Shown here: positions 35,945-48,840 of the stretch, piece after piece | Layout: every line of letters begins with the position of its first letter | Position numbering within the stretch: the stretch's first letter is position 1 | Origin: Cymbidium sinense | Lineage: Eukaryota > Streptophyta > Magnoliopsida > Asparagales > Orchidaceae | Reading direction: 5' to 3' | DNA length: 64,000 nt | Assembly: GCA_021442155.1 (NCBI GenBank) | Contig: CM038216.1 | Span: forward strand, 91,003,666-91,067,665 | Position numbers and translations under genes: made by a program | The notes under the pieces: model-generated | The model's input: the letters and a program-made list of their open reading frames with translations, nothing else | Told to the model about the DNA's origin: nothing | The model's database searches: none

Positions 35945-38314
35945 GGGTTTACATTTAGGTTTATTAGGTTTTAGGGTTTAAGTTTATTTTTTGATTTATT
36001 TAGTTTCTTCCAGTTTAGGTTTAGGGTTTCGGGTTTAAGGTTTATGGTTTAGGATTTAAGGTGTAGGCTTTAGGACATATGCCTTTATGGTTTAGGGTTT
36101 AGGGTTGTAGGTTTTTTTAAAAAAATTAAGTAAACTAATATGTTTAGGTTTATTTAATTTATTTTGTTTATTTAGTTTATTTTTTATTTATTTAAGTTTA
36201 TTTTTTTATTTTTATTTAGGTTTAATTTTTATTTTTATTGAGTTTAATTTATTTATTTTACTATAAGTTTTTTATTTTAGTTTATTTTTTAGGTTTAGGT
36301 TTAGGTTTATGTTTATTTTATTTTTATTTTGTTTTATTTTAATTTTATTTTTTAGGTTTAGGATTTATTTTTTAGTTTTAGGTTTAGGTTTAGGTTTTTA
36401 TTTTATTTTTTAGGTTTAAGTTTTAGGTTTTTATTTTAGGATTATTTTTAGGTTATATTTTTTATGTTAGGTTTAGGTTTATTTTTAGTTTATTCTATTT
36501 TATTTAGTTTAGGGTTTAGGTTTAAGCTTTATTTATTTTAGTTTTGGTTTAGGTTTATTTTATTTTGTTAATTTTATTTTATTTTAGGTTAAGTTTTTAT
36601 TTTTAATTTAGGGTTTGGGTTATATTTTTTATTTATTTTTATGTTTTACTTTAAGGTTTATTTTTTAGGTTTACATTTTCATTTAGTTTTTATTTTATTT
36701 TCTTTTTATTTTACGTTTAGCTTTTTCTTTATTTAGGTTTTTCATTCTTAGCTTTATTTTAATTTTTAGTTTAGTCAAGCTTTTTATTTATTTTATTTTA
36801 GTTTTTATTTTTTATATTTTTATTTTATTTTTAGGTTTAGGTTTAGGTTTTAATTTATGTTTTAATTTTATTTTATTTCTTTATTTTATTTAGGTTTAGG
36901 TTTTTTTATTTATTTTATTTTTAGATATTATTTACTTTAGATTTAGGTTTTTTTTAGGGTTTAGGGTTTAGGGTTTATGGTTTTGGTTTCAGGGTTTAAG
37001 ATTTTAGGGTTTAGGGTTTTAGGATTTAGGGTTTAGGGTTTAGGGTTAGGGTTTAGTGTTTAGGGTTTAGGGTTAGGGTTTAGTGTTTAGGCTTTAGGAT
37101 TTCAGGTTTTTAGGGATTAAGGTTTAGGGTTTAGGCTTTAGGGGTTAGGGTTTTTAGGGTTTAGTGTTTAGGGTTAGGGTTACGATTTAGGGTTTAGGAT
37201 ATAGGGTTGTAGGTTTAGGTTTAAGGTTAGTTTTAGGGTTTAGGGTTTAGGCTTTTTTTGTAAATTTAGTAAACCGATAGGTTTAGGTTTATTTAGTTTA
37301 TTTTTTATTTATTTTATTTTATTTTATTTTTTATTTTAATTTAGGTTTGTTTTTTTTAATTTTTATTTAGTTTAGTTTATTTATTTTAAGTTTATTAATT
37401 TTAGTTTTAGTTTTTTATTTTAGTTTATTATTTAGGTTTAGGTTTAGGTTTAGGTTTATTTTTTAGTTTAGTTTTATTTTTATTTCATTTTTAGGTTTAG
37501 GTTTTATTTTTTATTTTTAGGTTTAGGTTTAGGTTTTTATTTTATTTTTTAGGTTTAGGTTTTAGGTTTTTATTTTAGGTTTAATTTTAGGTTTTTATTT
37601 TTAGTTTAGGTTTAGGTTTAATTTTAGTTTATTTTATTTAGGGTTTAGGTTTAGTTTATTTTCAGTTTAGGTTTAGGTTTTATTTATTTTAGTTTAGGTT
37701 TATGTTTATTTTATTTTGTTTATTTTAGGTTTAGGTTTTTTTTAGTTTAGGGTTTAGGTTTTATTATTTATTTATTTTTAGGTTTTATTTTTAGGTTTAT
37801 TGTTTAGTTTAGGATTTTATTTAGTCATTATTTTATTTTGTTTTTGGTTTAGTTTATTTTTATTTTATTTAAGCCTTTTATTTTTAAGTTTCTTTTATTT
37901 TTTAGTCTAGTTTAGGTTTTTATTAATTTTATTTTATTTTAGTTTTTAGTTTTTATTTTTTTATTTTTAGGTTTAGGTTTAGGTTTAGGTTTAGGTTTAG
38001 GTTTAGGTTTAGGTTTAAGTTTAGGTTATAGTTTAGGTTTTCATTTTATTTTATATTTTTAATTTATTTAGGTTTAGGTTTTTTTATTTATTCTATTTTT
38101 AGGTTTTATTTAGTTTAGGTTTAGGTTTTTAGGTTTTCATGGTTAACAGTTTAGAGTTTAGGGTTTAGGGTTTACGATTTGGGTTTAGGGTTTAGGGTTG
38201 TAGGTTTTTGGGTTTAGGGATTAGAGTTAGGGTTTAGGGTTTAGGATTTAGGTTTTACGGTTAGGGTTCAGGTTTTAGTTTAGGGTTTAGGGTTTTGTTT
38301 TTATTTTTTTTTTA
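35945..38314 (+). repeat. Telomere-like satellite tract 8 (about two monomers)
   Basis: AT-rich monomers with heads near 36,122 and 37,260 and telomere-like zones at 35,945-36,110, 36,955-37,245 and 38,110-38,300. A run of eight or nine TTTAGG hexamers (AGGTTT) at about 37,970-38,030 is a different, G-poorer telomere-like variant. It ends in a T run at 38,304-38,313. Confidence 0.88.
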
Positions 38315-38375
38315 AACATAGAACAAATTTAGAATCAACGTTTCTTCTTCTCGATTTCACTAACCTAGTAACAAA
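38315..38375 (-). pseudogene. GRP 3' UTR remnant cut at the copy B junction (copy 9)
   Basis: Only the last ~60 bases of the GRP 3' UTR remain (ACATAGAACAAATTTAGAATC, AACGTTTCTTCTTCTCG, 'accaagtaac'-like), bordered by a T run. At about 38,376 it passes straight into retroelement sequence that corresponds to 17,411 of copy A. The short stretch AAACC(A/C)GG fits both partners. It marks a recombination or deletion junction. Confidence 0.78.
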
Positions 38376-41300
38376 CCAGGGAAGTGAGGTAATCAAATGA
38401 CCTCCTTGGGGCTAGCTAAAGCCTCGTGTTCTCGGGATGTCCATACTATATACCCATTACCATTCTATTATTTATAAATCAACACATGAATAGAGCTGGA
38501 TATTCATACACTTAAGCTATAAGCACATGCATTTCTTATGTATTTATAACTAGCAACATAACATATATTATTATTCATTTATAAGCTCTTGAAAAATACA
38601 TTTGGATTTAATAGTGATAATAGCCACACATATATTAAATTAAATCAACACATGGAAGCTTACATAATAGAAATCCATTTTACTTTACTTGATTTTGAAA
38701 AGATGGACGCATGAAATCAAATGACATATCAAATTTAACATGATTGGAAAGAGGACAATCAAATATAAGCATGTTATTCATTGAACCAAACTAGTTCTTA
38801 GTATAATCAAATCAAATAAAATTATTTAAAGTAAACCAAAGCTTCTTTATTAATTAAGTTTTGGATTTGATTTGATTTAAAGAGAAGAAGATAAATCATC
38901 ACTTGCTGTTTTAAACACATTCCCACATTAGTGATTTGATTTAACTTAAAGAAATGTAATTAAGTTGATTTTATTGGTTAATTAAGTTGAATCCTTAATT
39001 AGATGAATTAATTACCCTTACCTATGTCACCTTAAATTAATTAAATAAATAATTATGAGCCAACATGATATGCATAAAAAATAAACTTGTAATGATCCTA
39101 GGAAATAAAAGGGACCTAATGCACACTCATGATTAATAAATTAGATTAAGGGACTTAATTAATTACTCTTATAGTTTTCCCACATGTGGACTAACCATAA
39201 TTTCATTAAACTCCTTTAGGTTATTAAACACCTAAAGATCTACCCCATGATTTAATTAATTAAGGTCTGATGTGATTATGATTTCAATTTCATTAAGTGA
39301 TTTAATTAATTAGTTAAATCTTAATTAATTTAATTTAAAAAAAGGGTGAAATGAACTTAGGGAAAGGGGTCCCAACCCTATTCCTTTGTTCACTTACTGT
39401 TAAATAATGATTAATAAACTTAATTAACTAATTTATTATTGTTCATGGGATTAATTAATCATTAATTAACTTAAAATAATAGTTAAGGTTTAATTAGCCA
39501 ATTTTCTTAATTAAGTGAGAAATAAATCCCAAAAAAAATATGGGAGGAAGATGTCATCCCATTAAATTAACCCACAAAATTTAGGATTAATTGCTCAAGT
39601 AATTAAAAAGTAATTAATCTAATTAATTTTGTAATTAAACTTTAATTACTATTTAAAATTAGTTAAGATAATTTTTAATTAATTTTCCTCTGAAATACCT
39701 TTAAAATGAGTATTTATTTGTAATTTTTGATTTTTCTATTATTTTTTATAATTTAAAAAATTTCAGTCATTAAAAATGATTAATTAAGCCTAATTAAAGC
39801 CTAATCATGTTGACACCATGGCATTACGTCTTGTGCACTTTCCATGTGGCACGCGTGATTGCTACTTAAAACTTATTATCCTTTATGTGGTGGCGGGGCG
39901 GGGGATAGCTACGATTAATCTCATAGCTTAATAGGATTAAATCAGATCAATCTAGTAGATCTACTCATGGTCGTCCATTCTGATCACGCAGAATGGATGG
40001 TGCACATTCTAACATCACTTGAGTGAGGGAGAATGGAGTCGGTCTGCCATTGCTCACTTGATCTGAGCTTACTCGAGCTCAGATCAACTCCAAAATGATC
40101 CCACACCTTCACAACATCGATCAGGAGGGATCTAATAGTCAAGATCACATGAGATGCAACTTTTCTTCAAAAAGCTCCAACCCATTTTTGTCTAAGGATC
40201 AGTTTTGGAACCATACCTCACAAGAGCTCAAGATCAGTGCCTTGAACAATTGAGGAACCTCTATCTAATGGAGATGAAGCCCTTTTGAGCAGCAATTGGA
40301 TCAATTCCTCGATGTTCGCTCGGAAGTCCATGAACTGATGATTTGGAGCTCGACTTTGATCGAAGCCCCACCTCCGGTGCTCAGGAAGCTTGGGAGATGA
40401 TTCATTCTTGCTCAACGATGCCTAGGGAAGGTGCATGCAAAGTTAATTGGAGTTTGATGAAGAAATGAGGAAGTTTGGTCAGAAATGGGAGTGTCTTATT
40501 TCGGGACGGACGGGACTAGCATTTTCTGATTGAGGAATGAGCTTAAGAGCTTAGGGAATGGCTCTAGAGGCTCGTCTTGGGTAGCTAGGGCTCTAAGGAA
40601 TGATTTTTTGTGTGTTTGAGTGGAAGCGAGGAGGTGTATAACCCCATCTTAATTGGATGGTGGGATGGGGTTTAACTTCTTGTGGCCATCTCGAGAGTCT
40701 TGGGAGGAGGAGGTGAGTTGGCTCAGCTTTGTTGGTTGAAGGTGTGGAGGTAGCTGCCAAGGAGGAATCATGGGTGTCGTATGGGTTTCAAATGCTCCAA
40801 TGGGGAGGGTAAGGTGATTTCACCTCTTTTGGGTCATGGCTGACCCAACCACCTCTTTGGTCAAGTTAGGTAGTGTCCTAGGTGCCTAGGTGGACCATTG
40901 GGAGAGTACCAAGTGGCCAAGGAATAGAAATGACCACTTACATGGGTGATTTGTCTAATGTGATGTCCTTGACCTTAGGGTAGAATGATCATTTGGCATT
41001 GGATTTGAATTGGGCAGATTTGAAATGAGCCAAAGTGGGCTAGCACAAATTTCAAGTTAGGTTTGGCACAGTTTGACTTATTTAGGTCAAATTGAGTTAG
41101 GTTGGGACAAGTTGACCAATTGGTCAAATTGGATCAAACCAAGGGTTAGGTCAAGTTCATATGATCATTTAGGATGTTTTGGTTCAATAGGTTTGGTTTA
41201 GTTTGGCTTAGATTTGATTTTGGCTCATTTGAATTCATTTGGGACAAATGGGTTAAGTTGACCAATTTGACCAAATTGGCCAAATTGGCTTGGATTGGGT

Positions 41301-42485
41301 GTTGGTTTGGGCTTAGTTGACTAATTGAAGATGATTTTAGGCTTTGGTTTCAATTAATTTGGATCTGATTTTGATTTAGGCCAACTTGAACCTTTAGGTC
41401 AATTTGGGCTACGTAGATCAATTGGGTTCAATTGGGTCCAATCATAGCTTTAGTCAAATTCAATAATCAATTTAGAATTAAATTGAGCCATTGGTTGCAA
41501 TCAATTTGGTATTTTAGGTTAATTTGGGCCAACTTGGGTCAAGAGAACAAATTGGGTTTGGTTTGACTCAATTGAAGGTCAAGTCATATTCAAATATTGA
41601 TTTTGATTTGGTAAGAATCATTAGTTTCAAGGGATTTGGCATAGGTTGCAATTTGGATAGTTTGGGTTCATATGGGTTAAGGGATCGACTTGGTCAAATG
41701 ACCAAGTTGACTTGATTTGACCCAATTTGTGATAATTGATCAACTTAGGGTGATCAACAATCATGATGGGAGGTTTTGATGGGCTTGGTTCAATCCAATT
41801 TGGGTAGAATTAGAACTTGGCTCAAATAGGTCAAATTGGCCACTTTGGGTCAAGTGGACCAATTGGGTTTAGTTAGGTTGATTTTGAGTTGAGTTTGATT
41901 TAGTTGAGTTCATATATGGATTTAGGATTAATATAGAAATTCAACTGCAATTGTCTTTGGTTCAAATGGGTTTTGGTTCATCTGAACATTACAAGTCAAA
42001 AGGGTTAAGTTGGGTTGATTTGGTTTGGCTTGATGATTGTAGATTTCATTTATATTTGTGAATATGATTGAAGGTATGATTGATTCATGAAAAGATCAAT
42101 TGAATTTGGGTTTTGGAATGAAGGAATTTGACTAAGTCCATGGAGTTGGGTCATGTGGCTTAGGTTTGGATTTTGATTTGGTTTGATTTCATTTTGATGA
42201 TTTAAATGTATATTTCATTTAAATTTGTGAAGATTATTAAAAATATGATTGATTTGTGAGAAAATCAATTGAGTTTGACTTGATTTGGATTAATATTTAG
42301 CTAAGTCCATGGCATAACCTAATCCTATAGTTAACCCTTCTAAGTCTTTAGGCTTAGGTTAAGTGTTTACTTACTTATTAGAAGTGTCTTATGACTAAAG
42401 AAGTCTCAGTGTCTAGAAGACTCTTAAGTCTAAGACGAGAAGATTGAATCCGCACTCGAGAAGTGAGGTCAACATGCCTCAGGCT
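38376..42485. other. Noncoding left half of copy B
   Basis: Matches copy A in order: part of the ~250-bp repeat (38,376-38,450), the TTAATTAA-rich segment (to 39,800), the leader-like segment (39,815-40,930), the TTGAC-dense segment (40,940-42,010) with the palindrome TTGACCAATTGGTCAA at 41,112-41,127, and two ~170-bp units (42,020-42,312). A deletion of roughly 350 bases relative to A lies at about 42,312. A local GC-rich oddity, GGCGGGGCGGGGG, is at 39,892-39,904. The open frames at 40,218-40,415 and 41,524-41,715 are not supported. Confidence 0.6.
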
Positions 42486-42735
42486 CCATAGTGTTGCCCT
42501 TGGAGATAGATGATTAGAAGACTGAAGCCAAGTTTCACCTTAAAGACTCATATACATCTTCAACGCTTTGCTTGGGAGACTATGGATACATGAGAACAAC
42601 GTAGTTCCATCCGCTCTATATCTGTGTATGAGGTTTATGAGAGGTGGGATCATCTACTGTGTCAAAGGAGATCTCAAGCCATTTACAGTTCATGAGGTCG
42701 GCATATATGAGAATACAACTTACTACCAATGCTTA
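42486..42735 (+). pseudogene. Retroelement protease, C-terminal part (copy B)
   Basis: Same protease tail as in copy A. A frameshift lies between the KTEAKFH region and the LG(R)LWIHENNVVPSALYLC stretch (42,568 onwards), followed by RFMRGGIIYCVKGDL. The Pro of LLGRPW is Leu here. The purine tract follows at 42,738-42,812. Confidence 0.8.
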
Positions 42736-42814
42736 AAAATAAAAGAAAAAAAAAAGAAAAGAAAAGGAAAAGAAAAGAGAAAATGAAAAGGAAAATAAAG
42801 GGAGTGGAAATAGA

Positions 42815-43740
42815 CTTGGAGGAGGAAGTGGAGCCTGACATTAGATTCCACCCACGGTTCATTACTCAATTCAAACATATGGGTAAAATGATTTGACCTC
42901 CACTAGGCAGAGGAAGAGGCTAGTTTAGAGACAGTCCCAGGGGTGGAAAACCTCCTTAGTGGCCACCCAATAGAGGATTTGTCCTTGCTACTAGGAGTAC
43001 ACCTACTATCCATATAGACTTTGAATCTAGTTCATAGGAGGAGTTTTATATAGTTAGCATACCAGCCAACTCTTCTCCATAGTAGATTCCCTTAGAGGTG
43101 AAACTTGAGCCAGATAGCGATGAATACCAGGCTGCAAATCTAAGCATAAGTGTATCTAAGTCTATATATGAAATAGTTAGGCATCAGTTGGGAACCTCAG
43201 CTACAACCTCACTTTGCTCTCAAAAAGTTGAGGGTTTGGTAGTTAAGGAAGCTCATAAGTCATCCATAGGTGTGAATACTCAGAGGTTCTTTCTGGGAGC
43301 ATCATCCTCAAGTCAAGAAGTTGATGTAGAACTTGAGGATGATTCATATAAAGATTTTATAGAATTACCTTTTGATTGCTAATTTCCTTGTGTTCATAAT
43401 TTACCAAAGAAAGGGTTAATCTGACATACTTGGTCAAAGCACAAGTCAGACTACTTCAAAAGAATACGGAAGAACAAATGCGAAAGCTCTCAATCATGAC
43501 CAGGACTAGGATTTGTTATAGTGGGTCCAGTAGATGATGATGATTGCTTCTTAATCATCACCAATCATTTGAAATCTGATAGTTCTTTTCAAATCACATT
43601 AAATCATATGAGGAACTATGCTTAGAAACTTCAGATGATCCAGATGACTTTGAAGTCAAAGATGCACCACCAGGGTTCAAAGAAGAGATCAAGTCAACCA
43701 TCGATGAGGTCAAGGAAATCAACTTAGGAATTGAAGAAGA
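42815..43740 (+). pseudogene. Protease-RT linker of pol (copy B)
   Basis: Linker region with one well kept stretch at 43,098-43,382 that reads MKLEPDSDEYQAANLS at its start and is acidic and Ser-rich near its end (ASSSSQEVDVELEDDSY). It matches the broken linker of copy A. It then runs towards RT through KEEIKSTIDEVKEINLG near 43,680-43,730. No domain is known to me in this linker. Confidence 0.6.
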
Positions 43741-44590
43741 TCCAGGCCTGACTTACATCAGTTCTTTGTTGAATGAAATTGAAACCAATAACTTAGTTAA
43801 GCTATTGACTGAGATTAAGGACTGCATTGCATGGAGTTATGAAGCAATTCTTGGATTGGCTCTTGGCATAGCAGTCCATAAACTAGGAATATAGCCTATT
43901 GCTAACCATATTAAGCAAGCTCCTAGACGCATGCGATTAGACATAGAATAGCAGGTCATTTTTGAAGTCAAGAAATTAATATCGATCTTTCATTAGAAGA
44001 GAAATACTCTGGGTTGCTTGACATCATCTAGTTAAGAAAAAGAATGGTCAAATTCACATATGAGGAAATTTTAGGGATTTAAATAAGGCATGTCCAAAAG
44101 AAGAATTTCACTACCAATCTTAGAGCTAGTGGTACACATTTCCTCATTTCATGCAGTCTTCTCTTTCATGGATGACTCATCTGGATATAACCAAATTAAG
44201 ATGGCCCCCAATTGTAATCTATTACTATAAGGTCATGCCTTTTAGCCTTAAAAATGCCAGTGCAACATACCTGTGGGCTATAACTCAAATCTTTGACAAA
44301 CTCATTCACCATCAAGTCGAGTGTTATGTTGATGATCTCGTGGTCAAGAGTATAAAAAAGGAAGACCATCTCCTTGACTTGAGAGTAGTTTTCAAATAGT
44401 TAAGACAATTTAACCTCTAAATGAACCCCCTAGAGTGTGCATTCAGAGTAGCTTTAGGTAAATTCTTTATGTTTATCGTCGGACACCAAGGAATCAAAAT
44501 TGATCCAAAAAAGATCAATGCGATATTAGAAATGCCACCTCCTAAAAGTTTAACTCAATTCAGGTCATTCTAAAGTAGGTTGGCATCTCT
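43741..44590 (+). pseudogene. Retroelement reverse transcriptase (copy B)
   Basis: RT with the N-terminal TYISSLLNEIETNN block, then IKDCIAWSYEAI, and a TAG after RLDIE at about 43,948 where copy A has TAA. The best-kept part is 44,151-44,399: MTHLDITKLRWPP, YKVMPFSLKNASATY, then the catalytic YVDD at 44,325-44,336 and LVVKSIKKEDHL. The Gly of the usual PFGLKNA is Ser. The thumb region follows to about 44,590 with stops. Confidence 0.88.
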
Positions 44591-45085
44591 AAGATGCATT
44601 ATATCTAACTTATCTGGAAGATGTCAGCCATTCTCAGCACTATCAAAAATGATGCTAAGTTTAAGTGGAATGATAAGTGTGAACATGCTTTCGAAGACAT
44701 AAAGCATTACTTGATGATGCCGTCAGTTCTAATAGCCCCTATCTTGGGCTCGTCGCTCATACTTTACACTGCTATTTTAGATGACTCCCTTGATGCTTTG
44801 TTGGGCCAAGCCAATGATGAAGGGAAAGAAAATGAACTCTACTACCTTAGTCATCATCTAATCCTTATTGAGGCTAATTATCCACCCACTAAGAAGCAAT
44901 GCCTAATTTTAATCTTTGCATCCCAAAAGCCACAACACTACATGTTTCCTCATAAGGTGAACTTAATCTCTATCATCAGTCTACTGATATCTCATGACGC
45001 GACAATGATTAGGCATGGGTCCATGATCCTCTCACAATTTGACATTACCTTTGTACCCCTCTATGTGATGAAAGGATAAGGGCTA
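44591..45085 (+). pseudogene. Retroelement RNase H, first domain (copy B)
   Basis: Longest open stretch of either pol (152 codons, 44,621-45,079). It starts at MSAILSTIKNDAKFKW, continues with LILYTAILDDSLDALLGQAN, ENELYYLSHHLI, NYPPTKKQCLILIFASQ and YMFPHKVN, and ends with the SMILSQFDITFVPL block. The order fits the connection plus RNase H of Tat-type pol. The usual Glu in the NYPP(I/T)EK motif is Lys. A stop follows at 45,080 before the second RNase H. Confidence 0.85.
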
Positions 45086-45174
45086 GTAGAGTTTTTAGCA
45101 GCACACCCACTTCTTGCTGACTCTCCACTTAGTGATAATCTCCCTAATGAATAAATCATGAACTTAAAGGATAC

Positions 45175-45640
45175 TAGCATGCACCACTGAGAGATGTACT
45201 TTGATGGTGCGACTTCCTCTCAAAGAGGAAAAGAACCATAATCTACTATTCCAGGAAAGGTAGGGGTAGGAATAGTTCTCTTAACTCTAGACCGCAATGT
45301 GATGAGATTCTCATATCATCTGTCCAATCCTTGCACCAACAACGAAGCTGAATATGAGGCTCTGATTGCCGATTTGGAGTTAGCCATTACTCTAAGCATC
45401 CAGAACATCAACATCTTCAGGGATTCTCAACTAGTTATCAACCAAAGTGATGGGTCCTATAAGGTTATAAAGCCCAAGCTCCATCACTACACACAACATG
45501 GAGTTGTTGGCTCATCTAGAGGTTACCATTTATAAGATTCCTCGAGGAGAGAATGCCATAGCGTATGCTTTAGCCAAGCTTTCCAAGGAGTTGGCATGTC
45601 CAGAGGATGAGTCCATACCAATAAATGTCCAAAATAGAAA
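45175..45640 (+). pseudogene. Second, archaeal-type RNase H (aRH) (copy B)
   Basis: Better kept than in copy A: MYFDGATSSQRGKE, then MRFSYHLSNPCTNNEAEYEA with the second acidic residue, LELAITLSIQNINIF, and DSQLVINQSDGSYK with the third. The last motif reads ENAIAYALAKLSKELAC, with Tyr in place of the Asp of ADALA, as in copy A. A frameshift near 45,500 separates the two halves. Confidence 0.85.
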
Positions 45641-45724
45641 AGTCTTATCCATTATTGATTTTGAACTCATCTAAAAAGTACTTTCTTTAAGGGAAGGTTA
45701 CCATTGCCTAGAAGGACGAGGAGT

Positions 45725-46975
45725 TAGATTGGATGCATTCATGGATTAGCTAAAATAAACTACCTCAAGAGAAGTCCCAAGCGCATCAGATGAAGCAGAG
45801 AGCACTTTCAATCACTCTTATGGATGATGTCTTGTATCGGTAGTCTTTTGCTCATATCTGGTTACGTTATTTAGATAAACACGAAGCCTGTAAGATCGTG
45901 ACTGAGGTACACTTAGGATTATGTGAGGCCAACCATTCTGATCTGAAGATAAAAGCCAAAATCAAGAGACTAAGATACTACTGGCCACCGATGATCAAAT
46001 ATTGCATTGATACAGCTAGGTGATGCCACCAATGTTAAATACATTGTGTGGTCCTACACTAACCACCCAACATTCTACATCCTACATTGGCCTCATGGCC
46101 ATTCGAATGTTGGGGTACCGATATAGTGGGTTCGATTGATCCTCCTTCTTCCAAGGGTCATCGATTCATCTTAGCTGGTACTTATAACTTTTCCAAATGG
46201 GCGAAGGTGATTTCACTCAGAGAGGTCACATCTCAGCATGTGCTCCAATTTTTTAGGAACCATATTGTATATAGGTTCGGAGTGCCTCGATGAATTATAT
46301 CTAATAATGGTACTACATTCAAGAGCATCTAGATCAACAACTTTTCCCAGATACATAGCATAGAATGGAGATATTTTACCATCAACTACCCAAGGGCAAA
46401 CATCTTAGCAAAATCCTTCAACAAAACTCTGATCTAAATACTGAAGAAGATACTCGATAATAACAAGCAGTAGTGACATGAGTAGTTAGTTGAAGTCTTA
46501 TGGTCCAACCTCACCACATATAGAACTCCAACTCAGTCTACTCCTTTCTCCTTAGTGTATGGGTCTGAAGTTATTCTACCATTAGAAGTCCAACTCCCAT
46601 CACTAAGGATAGCTATGGGTAGCAATAGAGCAGAACACTAAGTTGCAGTTAGAAAAGCTTAAGGTTTGGAGGAGAGATGACTGTGAGCATGCCAAAACCT
46701 CTAGTTGTATAAAGTTAAAATGATTCAAGCTCACAACAAGTTGGTCTGTCTTAGAGCTTTTCAAGTAGGAGACCTTATTTTAGTTCTAAGGTCATCCTAA
46801 GATGGGAGGCAAGTTTGAACCCACTTGGGAAGACCCTTATGCCATAAAGATGGCCTACCAAGGAGGATTTTATTAGCTTATTAATCATAAGAGAGAGTGC
46901 CCAATGCTTCCAATCAATGGGCTCTACTAAAAAAATATTATAAATCATGTTTGAAAATAATTATCATCAATGAAA
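45725..46975 (+). pseudogene. Retroelement integrase (copy B)
   Basis: The core starts with MASWPFECWGTDIVGSIDPP (46,087), keeping the first catalytic Asp, and continues through FSKWAKVISLREVTSQHVLQ to FGVPR, where TGA at 46,291-46,293 matches the TGA in copy A. After it, the second Asp is Asn (SNNGTTF) and the Glu is Lys (LAKSFNKTL). TAG at 46,483-46,485 also has a match in A. The zinc-binding CHQC is near 46,025. Lesions in the catalytic triad are opposite to those of copy A. Confidence 0.86.
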
Positions 46976-48840
46976 TTTCATTTTGAATTCAATCCCTTCC
47001 ATGTTAAAAGTATTCATGTTTGTGAATCTGCCATCATGTTAGGGTAGGTGTAAGGAACCTAAGTAGTGTTCTATCCTTCATCGACATAACACAAACACAA
47101 ACTACACACAAACATATAAAACAAACACATATCTTCTATCTCGGGATACTTTAAGTTGAGATAATGCTTGTAGCCACACTCACTCAGATTTTCTCTGGTA
47201 GATGTGCTACCACTTAGTTGTCACTAGTGGTTTTCTTATTTTGGAGGATGTAAATATGCTACTTTTCTTCTTTACTTGGCCTTTTACTGCGAGCATCTTG
47301 TTAGTTTAGTAGACCTTACTCTGTGGCTAGTAAGCTACCTCATGTTGGCTTCATTTAAGAGGATATGAGTCTGCTAGACTTTATTATTAGATTAGCCTTC
47401 ATGCACTGACTGGGTTGAGTATATTCAAGGTTTAGAATTAGTCCCCTAGTGGCTCCTTCCCTTCTAACTACTTCAAGTCTGGGTCCAGTCCTTCCTTGGG
47501 GCTCCCCGCTTAGTAGTCGCTCTAGGTCAGATGTCATCTGCCTCGCTAATGACATACTATCCCGATGATCAGTTTCGCTTAGAAAGTTGTAAGCCTACAT
47601 GCTTTCTTTCTAGATTGATCATTGCACATCGATGGGCACCTTAGGTTGGTTGGCTCTCACTATGCTGATGGATACACCTTAGGTTGGCTAGTTCTCGTAC
47701 CTTAGGATACACCACCCATGGAAGATGTAAGTTTGCTATGCTTTCTCCTTGAGTTGGCCATCATACACATATATGGTTTCTTTTCTAGGGCTTAGGATAA
47801 TGCCCTTAGATGCACCTCCCTTGTGGGCACTATATTTGGATCACATCCTTTATGACCCCATCTAGACACTACCCAAGTTACTATCAGTTGGTTCCCCTTT
47901 ACTTGTAACCACCCCTGTGGTTGGAGAATCCATCTAATGGATGTGCAGATTCTCCCTTGGTCCAGTAAATCTAAGATAGGTCAAGGCCAATATAGCCCCT
48001 TCTTAGTGTGGTCCCTCATATACTAACAGGGTCCATCAAATATATAAATAAACTATATATTCACTTCTGGATTAGGAGGACACCCCTTGTGGTACTTTTT
48101 CCTAAATAGACATCCTATCTTTAGGGTAGTGTCTACAAAACTCTATATAGGAATCGCCTAACTACTCTTGAGTTAATATAAGTCCCCAGTTGCATTCACT
48201 TAGTAGTCGCCCCTGAGTCGGGTTGGATTTGTTGTGCTACCAACAAGTCACCACAGTGGTTGTTCCTTGCTTTAGAAGATGTAAATTTTGTATGTCTTCT
48301 TCCTAACATAGCCATTGCACACCTAAAGGTAACCCCTTAGGTTGGCTAGCACTACCCCATAGCTAGTAGGCTATCCCTTTGGATTTATAAATCTGAGGTA
48401 GGATAAGTCTGATATAGTCCCTTCTCAGTGGGTCCATCGCACATCGACATGGTCCATAAATTGAAACTATAAAATTTGATCAAGCTCACATCCCCAGTGG
48501 ATATGCCCTCAATTTAAAATAAAACTAAACTAAAAAATCATATAAAATCACTTAAAATTAAGTTAAAATTTATTCTGACTACCTTTGAGTTGACATAAGT
48601 CCCCAACGACATTCACTCAGAGTGCCTAGGTCGTTGATTTGTTGTGCATCCAGCAGGTCACCCCAGCTATTGTTCCTATCTTTGGAAGAGGTAAGCACTA
48701 CACTTTTTTCTAGCATAGCCATTACACCAAAGGCAACCACTTAGGTTGGCTAGCTCTACCATCGATAGACTATCCCTTTTATTTGTAAACTGAGGTAGGT
48801 CAAGGCTGATAGCCCTTCTCTGGGTTCTTCCGAGGTCCAT
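46976..48840. repeat. 3' tandem-repeat region (copy B)
   Basis: Same recurring block as in copy A, with starts near 47,175, 47,510, 48,195 and 48,605. Landmarks are 'ttagtagtcg', GTCACC, 'ttgctttagaagatgtaa' and 'gggtccatcgcaca'. The last unit (48,600-48,840) is peppered with short deletions relative to A. The minus-strand frame at 47,355-47,555 is not conserved. Confidence 0.72.
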
